Program-made: the position numbers and the translations under genes
Origin: Rippkaea orientalis PCC 8801
GTDB taxonomy: Bacteria > Cyanobacteriota > Cyanobacteriia > Cyanobacteriales > Microcystaceae
Reading direction: 5' to 3'
Assembly (NCBI RefSeq): GCF_000021805.1
Contig: NC_011726.1
Span: 682,001-746,000, forward strand
Length of the DNA stretch: 64,000 nt
In this document: one piece after another, positions 1-6,942 of the stretch
How positions within the stretch are numbered: the first letter of the stretch is position 1
How the letters are laid out: each line of letters begins with the position of its first letter
Notes under the pieces: generated by a model
What the model was told of the DNA's origin: nothing
The model's database searches: none
Seen by the model: the letters and a program-made list of their open reading frames with translations, nothing else

Positions 1-105
1 GTTATCTGATCTGAGTTTGACATATTTTTGCCCTAAAGCTCTACCCTTATCGGCGATTACAGGGACATTATATAAATGAGTTCGGGTGTTTGTTGTAGCG
101 ATCAC
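1..105 (-). CDS. possible partial CDS running off the window start
   Basis: An open frame starts at a GTG at 103-105 and stays open for 35 codons to the window edge. Its composition looks protein-like, for example a stretch reading PVIADKGRALGQKYVKL. No family was recognised. There is no clear ribosome binding site, and an ATG at 107-109 lies in another frame that closes quickly. It could be the beginning of a gene outside the window, or chance. Confidence 0.25.
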   Translation of the reverse strand, partial: MIATTNTRTHLYNVPVIADKGRALGQKYVKLRSDN

Positions 106-124
106 CCATTTTAATTAAGCTATT

Positions 125-188
125 GTAGGGTCGGCAAAGAGATAAAATCACAACGAATTGATCAATGCTGAAAATTTGCCTACCCTAC
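125..188. repeat. 64-bp element with imperfect terminal inverted repeats
   Basis: The ends GTAGGGTCGGCAAA (125-138) and TTTGCCTACCCTAC (175-188) are inverted repeats with one mismatch around an AT-rich centre. Elements of almost the same length with similar ends lie at 14364-14427, 20394-20459, 28325-28389, 34222-34285 and 53708-53771. Confidence 0.6.
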
Positions 189-191
189 GGA

Positions 192-572
192 TTAAAAATT
201 AATAAGAGGAAGTCGCATACTTGGACGTTGAACCTCTCCTAAACTAGCATCGTGTTCTGGTAACGTCACATTAAGACCATCCCGCTTAGCTTCGTAAGGC
301 GTTTTCTCAACCATATATTGACTTCTTTTGTCAGGATTTTCATCGGTTGAAGTATATTCCCCTCCAACCCCTCCTAACCATTCCTCACGGGTTTTGGCTT
401 CTGTTCCCCCTAAATCTTGAACCGTTCCCCTATGAATTTCTAAGGGTTTCGGGTCAGTAATAACCTCTTCTTGGGCTAAGGCCGCCGTTGAAACTGCCAT
501 GCTTCCCAATGCTAAAGTCATTAGTGTTATACTAATTTTGATTAAGTAGGATAAACTACTAGAAATAGACAT
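192..572 (-). CDS. exported hypothetical protein with signal peptide
   Basis: 126 residues. Residues 1-33 form a typical Sec signal peptide: polar start, hydrophobic stretch ILTMTLALGSMAV-like, then an AxA site at AALA-Q. The mature part is short, hydrophilic and rich in E, D, K and R, with no cysteine pair and no domain I recognise. It is probably a periplasmic or cell-surface protein. It is monocistronic, with neighbours far away on both sides. Function unknown. Confidence 0.65.
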   Translation of the reverse strand: MSISSSLSYLIKISITLMTLALGSMAVSTAALAQEEVITDPKPLEIHRGTVQDLGGTEAKTREEWLGGVGGEYTSTDENPDKRSQYMVEKTPYEAKRDGLNVTLPEHDASLGEVQRPSMRLPLINF

Positions 573-975
573 GATAATTACCTAATTTTCACAATTAATT
601 GATCGGCGATTTGTTCGCCTTCCTCCTCTAGAGAATTTTCTCAGACACCACACCCATTATTGTGACAACATTGAGTAACTTTAACTCAATTTTGAGTAAA
701 ATATCCTCAATTATTAAACACAATTTATTGCTTAACACTTCAATCAATTCTATTATGTAATCACCAGAGATTTCAGATCTATTAAAAGAAACCAAAATTA
801 ACTTTTCCCATGATTCAATCGTAGTTGACAGCAGCAAAAATCAGGTTTAGGGGATGGCAAAAGCTGCGCGGCAGTCGAAACAATCGGTATCGACTTTTGC
901 CTTTAGCATGACTTGTAGCGGTTTCCCCTATACCGTCTTTTGAAACAAGACTCAGTTAATCGAAAATGATAGGGA
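573..975. other. intergenic stretch with one structured inverted repeat
   Basis: About 400 bp between two minus-strand genes. A minus-strand frame at 628-837 has only a TTG start and no ribosome binding site, and I do not call it. The one notable structure is the inverted-repeat block at 850-928, listed separately. Confidence 0.4.
850..928. repeat. nested inverted repeats, possible structured RNA or terminator
   Basis: GGCAAAAG (856-863) is complementary to CTTTTGCC (894-901). AGTCGA (873-878) pairs with TCGACT (890-895), and outer GGGGA (850-854) pairs with TCCCC (924-928). The block lies about 50 bp downstream of the minus-strand gene ending at 976. It could be a small RNA or a 3' structure; no known RNA family was recognised. 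Confidence 0.3.
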
Positions 976-1299
976 TTAACTGGTTGCTTCAGCCGTTTGT
1001 TGGGTAGCCGGTTTAACGCTTCTGCGAGAAGTTGAACGAGTGGTTTGGGAGGCTTCGATAGGAGTAAACTCGATATGGTTGAGTAGGGTAGTCACAAAGG
1101 CAAATACTAAAAAAGGTAATGATAGCACCAACACCAGTCCCACCACTGCTAGAGCGTAAATTTGGCGGGTACTACTCCATAATCCCAAGGCACTCGCTAA
1201 AGTTAAGAAAATAACGATTAACCAAACGATAATTTGACCGTAGACATCCCCAAAGGTAAGGGTACAGACCATGCGGTAATTTTGAGCTTCTTTGTCCAT
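976..1299 (-). CDS. small two-helix membrane protein, unknown function
   Basis: 107 residues. Two hydrophobic segments, at about 19-43 (IIVWLIVIFLTLASALGLW) and 47-73, predict a hairpin integral membrane protein. A polar tail rich in Thr, Ser, Arg and Gln follows from about residue 80. No catalytic motif is visible. The ATG at 1299 is followed closely by a cytoplasmic-type N-terminus. It stands alone, with about 500 bp upstream. Conserved small cyanobacterial membrane proteins of this shape are common, but I cannot name a family. Confidence 0.6.
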   Translation of the reverse strand: MDKEAQNYRMVCTLTFGDVYGQIIVWLIVIFLTLASALGLWSSTRQIYALAVVGLVLVLSLPFLVFAFVTTLLNHIEFTPIEASQTTRSTSRRSVKPATQQTAEATS

Positions 1300-1797
1300 T
1301 GTTTAAAGTCTCGTGAAAATCTGCTTCTGATGTTCTACGTTAATACTGAAGATTTGGGATGAGTCTATATTTAAAGATTTTTATAAAGTATCGCAATATG
1401 ATGTTACAATTTATCCCTTCTATGTCAGAATATCTTAACTGAAAAAGGAAAATAAATAAAGAAATTGTTAAAAATAATAGAGAGAAGAAATATTAGCGTT
1501 TACCCTAAATGATTAGGGGTTATGAGTAGGTCAGTATAAATAAAGGTAGGGTAGGCATTGCCTACCAAAAAGCAGCAAATCCTCATGCAAAGATTATTGT
1601 GGGCATTGCGCACCCTACAGATATTGTTCATTTAATTATGCCGACCGGCTTAACGTGAAAAATTACTGGTGATTATTAGGGGTTGTCAATAATCAATTCT
1701 GATGAAATTCGGGATCTTTAAGACAAATTATCAAAGGTCGTAATAGGCTATAAAGCGAAGCAATTATTATTTTGATCCGATGGAGGTTATTTTCCCT
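1300..1797. other. intergenic region with palindromic repeats
   Basis: About 500 bp between divergent genes. It contains the palindrome GGTAGGCATTGCCTACC at 1550-1566 and a related imperfect copy (GTGGGCATTGCGCACCC) near 1599-1615. A motif reading ATTGTTCATTTAATTATGC follows at about 1622-1640, and a close relative of that motif recurs near 46581-46600. No gene is evident. Confidence 0.5.
1550..1566. repeat. 17-bp palindromic repeat
   Basis: GGTAGGCATTGCCTACC is a palindrome with a one-base centre. Related copies are GGTGGGCATTGCCCACC at 13320-13336 and GGTGGGCAATGCCCACC at 19889-19905. Confidence 0.6.
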
Positions 1798-2418
1798 ATG
1801 TCAGGAGACTCAATTATCGAAAATCGGGACTATACCCTGATTATCGACAAAAGTGCTAGTATGGCTACCTCTGACGAACCGAATGGCAAAACCCGTTGGG
1901 AAATTGCCCAGGAATCCACCCTAGCTTTAGCGAAGAAGTGCCAAGAGATCGATCCTGATGGAATTACTGTCTATGTCTTTTCTGGTCGCTTCAGACGATA
2001 CGACAATGTGACCTCGGATAAAGTTAGTCAAATTTACGCCGAAAATGAGCCTATGGGACAAACCGACTTAGCTATGGTTCTCCAAGATGCTTTTGATAAT
2101 TATTTTGAGCGTAAAGCGGCTGGTACGGCTAAAGCTAACGGGGAAACCTTTTTGATTATCACCGATGGAGAACCCACCGATAGAAAACCGGTCATTGAGT
2201 TGATTATTGATGCTTCCAAAAAAATTGATCGAGATGAAGAATTAGCGGTTTCTCTAATTCAAGTGGGTCACGATAAGAAAGCAACAGCATTTTTTAAAGC
2301 ATTAGATGATGAATTACAAAAAGCTGGTGCTAAATTCGATATCGTTGATACCGTGACGGTGGATGATATGCAAAATATGTCCCTAACCGATGTTCTCTTA
2401 AATGCCATTACGGATTAG
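1798..2418 (+). CDS. von Willebrand factor A domain protein
   Basis: 206 residues, essentially a single VWA domain. The MIDAS metal-binding motif DKSAS sits at residues 17-21, followed by a conserved Thr in GQTDLA and an Asp in ITDGEPTD, so metal-dependent ligand binding is plausible. No signal peptide or membrane segment is seen, so it is probably cytoplasmic. I chose the ATG at 1798 because GGAGG (1782-1786) precedes it at 11 bases; an in-frame ATG at 1780 overlaps that site. Proteins of this type in bacteria often act beside tellurium-resistance, kinase or MoxR systems, but no such partner is adjacent here, so its role is open. Confidence 0.8.
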   Translation: MSGDSIIENRDYTLIIDKSASMATSDEPNGKTRWEIAQESTLALAKKCQEIDPDGITVYVFSGRFRRYDNVTSDKVSQIYAENEPMGQTDLAMVLQDAFDNYFERKAAGTAKANGETFLIITDGEPTDRKPVIELIIDASKKIDRDEELAVSLIQVGHDKKATAFFKALDDELQKAGAKFDIVDTVTVDDMQNMSLTDVLLNAITD

Positions 2419-2576
2419 TATCTTGAAATAAGGTAACAGGGAACAGGCAAGAGGCAACAGTTTATACAAGGGTTGCTACTTCTAAGTATGTCTTAACCTT
2501 TGCTTCAATTGCTCTAATTATTTGGGGTTCATTATTTACAGTCACTCTATAAATAATGAACCTTATTTTATAACTA

Positions 2577-3212
2577 ATGATTGATATGGCAAAACAGGAT
2601 TGGTTAGTGACAGCGCAGGGAAATTGTTTAGGATTTGACTCTCCTAGGGAATGGGATTTATTAAGTGAAATTAATCCCTATCGATTCTATCGATTTTTAG
2701 GAGAACTTGAAGAGGTCATTCATCAAAGTGAAATCAGCAGAAAAGCAGAAGAAGCTTTACTTCATTCTCTTCGTTCTTTAGTACGAAAATTAATTCTAAA
2801 TATTTATTGGATAACGACACAAATTCCTGATGTTACCAGTGAAGAGGGAACCGCTTTTTTATTGCTGTACAATGAACCCGGATTTCCCCTAACTATTCAA
2901 ACAGAAGTCATGTTACCTGGAACCAGTACCCCCATTCATAATCATGGAACGTGGGGAATTGTTGCCACCTTGGGAGGCAAACAAAAACATACCTTTTGGA
3001 AGCGATCGCCGACTCCTGAATTTCCCGATAAAATAGAACAAGTTGGGGAACAATTTTTCCATCAAGGAGATATTATTAGTTTAACAACGGATGCCATTCA
3101 TTGCGTAGAAGCTGTAGAAAATAAACCCACCGTAACATTAAATTTATATGGAGAGACTCTAGCGAAACGCTTTAATTTCGATCCCCTTACCCATCAAGCC
3201 AAAAAATTCTAA
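2577..3212 (+). CDS. cupin of the cysteine dioxygenase-like superfamily
   Basis: 211 residues. The C-terminal half (about 90-205) is a cupin barrel with the iron-ligand pattern HxH at residues 121-123 (PIHNHGTWG) and a third histidine at residue 175 (DAIHCVE). This matches the cysteine dioxygenase type I-like group of predicted metal-dependent enzymes. The N-terminal 80 residues are helical. The substrate is unknown; thiol dioxygenation is the family precedent, not something the sequence proves. It is monocistronic. An alternative start at the Met in position 4 is possible. Confidence 0.75.
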   Translation: MIDMAKQDWLVTAQGNCLGFDSPREWDLLSEINPYRFYRFLGELEEVIHQSEISRKAEEALLHSLRSLVRKLILNIYWITTQIPDVTSEEGTAFLLLYNEPGFPLTIQTEVMLPGTSTPIHNHGTWGIVATLGGKQKHTFWKRSPTPEFPDKIEQVGEQFFHQGDIISLTTDAIHCVEAVENKPTVTLNLYGETLAKRFNFDPLTHQAKKF

Positions 3213-3248
3213 TATATTGCATATTTTCACCATTTTTATGCCTCATAT

Positions 3249-4043
3249 TCACCTCAAAAATTCATTAATTGCTTGCACAATTTTTTTATGTTCATCCAAT
3301 GAATTAGTTAAGATAGGAAGAGGCAAAGGCTGATCTAATTTAACCTTTAATATAGTTTTATAGTAGTTATATTTATCCCCATCACTCTTGGTTGTCTCTA
3401 TTACTTCTAACTTTGCTTCTTGGACTCTACTAAGTTTTAATAATCCTTCTGTTTTAGAATTTAAAAGACTAACTTTTTTAATCACAATTTGATCTAAATT
3501 CTTATCAAAAATATAAATAATTTTTGAAGGAAATATTAGTAGTGAGTAAAAAGGACTAAAAGCAAAACTTCCTCCAATTAAAAAGAAAGGAATTAAGCAC
3601 AAAAAAAAGAATAAATCCCCTGCTGACCTTTCAAGAGTCAGGTCTGGTTGAGACTGATTGCCGATAAAATCATTGATTTGCTGAGCAGAGTCAGGGCTTA
3701 AATTCGTTCTAATTTGACCATTCTTAGTAACTAGATCGACCAGATAAACTGTATTACCCTCGCTACCTTCATCTTCTACTATCTTAGCCCCTTGTAGCTG
3801 TCCAGAGGGAATTTCAATCCTTTCTTTTGACAAAATATGAGAATTAGTCAGTTGACAAGATACCAGAGTGGTTTCAACACGATCGCATTGTAGTCTCGTT
3901 GTTCTTGTAAGACCAACAAACATAATCGAAGGAGGTATCAAAAAGCCAATACCAAATAGCATAAAAAAAAGACTTAAACACCAACCACTATTAGTCTTTT
4001 CTTCTAGTTTTAATACTTGCTCAGTCTGTTCAAGAATTTTCAT
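3249..4043 (-). CDS. hypothetical membrane protein with two transmembrane segments
   Basis: 264 residues. Hydrophobic helices lie at about 21-45 (LSLFFMLFGIGFLIPPSIM) and 143-172 (FFFLCLIPFFLIGGSFAF). The roughly 100-residue loop between them contains two cysteines, and the C-terminal region of about 90 residues is beta-rich and Lys-rich. This layout, two helices with an extracytoplasmic loop and a PH-like tail, is frequent in cyanobacterial proteins of unknown function. No active-site motif is visible. It is convergent with the cupin gene (gap about 36 bp) and divergent from the M16 gene. Confidence 0.6.
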   Translation of the reverse strand: MKILEQTEQVLKLEEKTNSGWCLSLFFMLFGIGFLIPPSIMFVGLTRTTRLQCDRVETTLVSCQLTNSHILSKERIEIPSGQLQGAKIVEDEGSEGNTVYLVDLVTKNGQIRTNLSPDSAQQINDFIGNQSQPDLTLERSAGDLFFFLCLIPFFLIGGSFAFSPFYSLLIFPSKIIYIFDKNLDQIVIKKVSLLNSKTEGLLKLSRVQEAKLEVIETTKSDGDKYNYYKTILKVKLDQPLPLPILTNSLDEHKKIVQAINEFLR

Positions 4044-4167
4044 TATTAATATTTAAGTTAACTTGAGTCCAAATTATATGGGATTTTTGCCTAACCCGTA
4101 GCAGCATAGGCGGCAAATATATCACAATGAAGGATGATCCCTCGAAAACAAGACTTTAGATTGATCG

Positions 4168-5640
4168 ATGACTTTGAACAAACCCTTAAAACGTCTGCGT
4201 TGGCTTAGTCTAATCTGTATTACCGCAGTATTAGTATTACTATTTCGTTCACCGGCGATCGCCCAAACCCCAAGACATTACACCGATCTCGAATTTCCCT
4301 CGCTTCCTGAAATTACTATTCCTAATTACGAACGCTATCAACTCGACAATGGCATAATCGTCTATTTAATGGAAGATCATAACCTGCCCCTAATCAACGG
4401 AACCGCCATTATTCACACTGGTTCTCGTCTCGAACCGCCCGAAAAAGTGGGACTAGCAGAACTCACAGGAGCAACCATGCGTGCTGGAGGAACTCAACAA
4501 CATCCCCCCGATGAATTGAATCAACTGCTCGAACAACGGGCAGCCCAAGTGGAAACGGGGATTGGAACAACGTCAGGATCTGCGAGTTTTAGTACCCTCA
4601 CCGAAGATCTCGAAACAGTGTTTAATTTATTTAGCGAGGTCATCCGTCAGCCGGCTTTTGACCCCAAACAACTTGAATTAGTCAAAACCCAACAAAAAGG
4701 GGCAATTGCTCGACGCAATGATGATCCCAAAGATATTGCCAGTCGGGAATTGGGCAAGTTAATCTATGGGGCAACCAGTCCCTACGCCCGAACTGAAGAA
4801 TACAACACCATTGATAATATCTCCCGCGACGACTTAATCGCCTTTCATCAACAGTATGTCCGTCCTGATGGGATTATTCTAGGGATTGTCGGGGATTTTG
4901 ACCCTAAAGTGATGAAAGACTTAATTCAGCAAAAGTTTGGTGACTGGAAAACCGCAACCCCTAATCTCAAAATTGCTGTACCTTCTGCTGAGCAAAAATT
5001 CACTCAAGGGGTGTTTTTCGTGAATCAACCTCAGTTAACCCAAAGCACCGTCTTTTTGGGGCATTTAGGGGGAGAATTAAATAATCCTGACTATCCTGCT
5101 TTGAGTGTGTTAAATGGAGTCCTCAATGGTTTAGGAGGACGGTTAGTCAATGAACTGCGATCGCGTCAAGGATTAGCCTATTCTGTTTCTGGCGTTTGGA
5201 ATCCCAATTATGACTATCCAGGGGTATTTTATGGGGGAGGACAAACCCGTTCAGAAACAACGGTGGCGTTTATTAAGTCTTTTATGGAGGAAATTGACAG
5301 AATACGCACAACCCCTATTAGTGAACAAGAATTAGAAAGGGCTAAAGAATCTATCCTCAATTCTTTTGTGTTTAAATTTGAAAACCCTAGTCAAACCTTA
5401 TCCCGTTTGATGACCTATGAATATTATGACTATCCCCAAGATTTTATTTTTAAATATCAACAGGGAGTTAAAGCAACAACGATTGAGGATATTCAACGGG
5501 TTGCCCAAAAATATCTCGATCCTAACCGGATGGTGACTTTAGTTGTGGGTAATACAGAACAAATTAATCCTCCCTTATCAGGGTTAGGAAAAACGGTAAC
5601 GAGTGTTGATATTACTATTCCTGAACCTAAGAAAAGTTAG
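4168..5640 (+). CDS. exported M16-family peptidase homologue, non-catalytic type
   Basis: 490 residues. A Sec signal peptide covers residues 1-33 (hydrophobic core, ending AIAQ). Two M16 domains follow, at about 50-260 and 265-480. Where active M16 proteases carry HxxEH, this protein reads GLAELTGATM (residues 95-104), so the zinc ligands are absent. The second half keeps the conserved Arg/Tyr segment around GGRLVNELRSRQGLAYSV. Families of this kind work as the non-catalytic subunit next to an active HxxEH partner; no such gene is adjacent here. It is probably periplasmic, in protein quality control or peptide processing. An independent chaperone or binding role is an alternative. Confidence 0.85.
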   Translation: MTLNKPLKRLRWLSLICITAVLVLLFRSPAIAQTPRHYTDLEFPSLPEITIPNYERYQLDNGIIVYLMEDHNLPLINGTAIIHTGSRLEPPEKVGLAELTGATMRAGGTQQHPPDELNQLLEQRAAQVETGIGTTSGSASFSTLTEDLETVFNLFSEVIRQPAFDPKQLELVKTQQKGAIARRNDDPKDIASRELGKLIYGATSPYARTEEYNTIDNISRDDLIAFHQQYVRPDGIILGIVGDFDPKVMKDLIQQKFGDWKTATPNLKIAVPSAEQKFTQGVFFVNQPQLTQSTVFLGHLGGELNNPDYPALSVLNGVLNGLGGRLVNELRSRQGLAYSVSGVWNPNYDYPGVFYGGGQTRSETTVAFIKSFMEEIDRIRTTPISEQELERAKESILNSFVFKFENPSQTLSRLMTYEYYDYPQDFIFKYQQGVKATTIEDIQRVAQKYLDPNRMVTLVVGNTEQINPPLSGLGKTVTSVDITIPEPKKS

Positions 5641-5658
5641 AGGGAAGGGTGGGTAAAA

Positions 5659-6285
5659 TTATTGTCTGTTTCTTCGCTTATTTTTCTCTTTTTTTGCGCT
5701 AATTGCCCTTGATTCTAATTTGAGTTCTGGAATTTCTCTAAGTTCAGTCTCCTCTAAGGCGTATTGTTCACAAACCAAACTCAGACGAATCCCTGAACTC
5801 CTAACAGGAGTCACGCTATGGAGCAAATCACCCTGGAAAAAGAGCAGGGTATTGGGTTGGGGACGAATTTTTCCGACTTGACGTTTAGGCGATCGCAGCA
5901 CGAGCTCTCCTCCTTCTAAGGCTGGGGGAACCTCAACATACAGAACACTGACGACAACAGGAGGATTGATGGTTTGACAGTAGGAGCGCAACGAGCGATC
6001 AATATGGGGATCGACACGCGCTCCTTGTCCGATTAGTAGGGGGTTGAGGTAAAAAGCATTACACTCTGGTTGTACTACTCGATTCAGGTAGAGTTTGAGG
6101 TAAGGAAAACGTTTTGTTACTTCTGGGAGATGCGATCGCCGAAAAACTAAAGAAAATCCCTTGGTTCCGATAAAATCCCGGTTGAGATTATTAACAGCCA
6201 AGTAAGGAGACGCTAAAATTTGTCCTTGCAACTCACTTAGGTAAATTGGAGTAAATGCTTGGGGGTATTGAGAATAGTAGGTCAT
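5659..6285 (-). CDS. 2-oxoglutarate/Fe(II)-dependent oxygenase
   Basis: 208 residues. The double-stranded beta-helix core carries the facial triad as HxD at H94/D96 (RVDPHIDRS) and a distal His at 156 (LLHSVTP), with the 2-oxoglutarate-binding Arg at 167 (GIRLSL). All residues expected for an active Fe(II)/2OG dioxygenase of the prolyl-hydroxylase-like group are therefore present. The substrate cannot be read from the sequence. A basic, Lys/Arg-rich tail follows. It is convergent with the M16 gene (gap 18 bp), and the downstream toxin-antitoxin pair looks unrelated. Confidence 0.8.
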   Translation of the reverse strand: MTYYSQYPQAFTPIYLSELQGQILASPYLAVNNLNRDFIGTKGFSLVFRRSHLPEVTKRFPYLKLYLNRVVQPECNAFYLNPLLIGQGARVDPHIDRSLRSYCQTINPPVVVSVLYVEVPPALEGGELVLRSPKRQVGKIRPQPNTLLFFQGDLLHSVTPVRSSGIRLSLVCEQYALEETELREIPELKLESRAISAKKEKNKRRNRQ

Positions 6286-6332
6286 CTGTCTACCTTATTA
6301 CAAGAGAGGCGATTCTACTATTATTTTCGATT

Positions 6333-6614
6333 TTAATAAACTTCATCATGAGAACCAATATCAACAAGAACAATTAGGGTTTCTTTAGACTCATTATCTT
6401 GACTAAATGTAAATATAATACGACAATCATAACTAACAGAGCATGACCAATATCCCTCTAAATTACCTGTTAACTTATGAGATTTTAAAGAGGTAGTAAA
6501 AGGGTTTTCTTCTAAAATATCTAGAATCCTTAATATTTTATCATGTAGTTGATTATCTTTTTTAACTAACCGCTTAAAAGCCCTTTTAAAACTTCTATCA
6601 GCAACTAATTTCAT
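6333..6614 (-). CDS. YafQ/RelE-family mRNA interferase toxin
   Basis: 93 residues, usual for RelE-superfamily toxins. It starts with the typical basic helix (FKRAFKRLVKK), continues through HKLTGNLEGYWSCSV and RIIFTF strands, and ends in the family signature IGSHDEVY, in which the His corresponds to the catalytic position of YafQ. It is predicted to cleave mRNA on the ribosome. Its ATG overlaps the antitoxin stop by 4 bases (6611-6614), so the two are translationally coupled. The active-site region looks complete and the toxin is likely functional. Confidence 0.88.
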   Translation of the reverse strand: MKLVADRSFKRAFKRLVKKDNQLHDKILRILDILEENPFTTSLKSHKLTGNLEGYWSCSVSYDCRIIFTFSQDNESKETLIVLVDIGSHDEVY

Positions 6615-6835
6615 TCTTCCTCATCTTCTAGCAAATAAGCTTTGATTTCCTCAGCACTGCCTTTTTTTGCGGTTCCAAGTTCCAAAGATTTTAAGGTTTT
6701 TTCCCCATTATTAAGGATTGATAAACGACGTTTATCAATCCTTCTTTTTTGGATTAAATCAAATAAATAATCTTGATCTTCAAGGGATAAACTCTCAATT
6801 GATTCAATAATTTCTTGAAACGATATAGTATTCAT
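6611..6835 (-). CDS. antitoxin of the YafQ/RelE-type pair
   Basis: 74 residues from the ATG at 6833-6835, which is preceded by AGGAG at 6846-6850 with good spacing. The frame remains open 26 codons further upstream, but without a better site. The protein is acidic at its C-terminus (LLEDEEE), as expected for a toxin-wrapping tail. A central basic helical segment (QKRRIDKRRLSI) may bind DNA or the operator. The family is not a classical RelB or DinJ by sequence and was assigned mainly from operon position. It probably autoregulates the pair. Confidence 0.8.
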   Translation of the reverse strand: MNTISFQEIIESIESLSLEDQDYLFDLIQKRRIDKRRLSILNNGEKTLKSLELGTAKKGSAEEIKAYLLEDEEE

Positions 6836-6942
6836 TGCCTTATTTCTCCTGTTTTTCTTGGTGACTTTAGAAAGTAAAGTGGGAAAAATTATAATTTTTG
6901 TCGCTTGGATCAAAAAATCTTATTTGCCCACCCTGAGACAGG

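Noticed and set aside
628-837. 69-codon minus-strand frame
   Set aside because: It begins with TTG, has no ribosome binding site, is very AT-driven (Ile/Leu-rich) and shows no family features.
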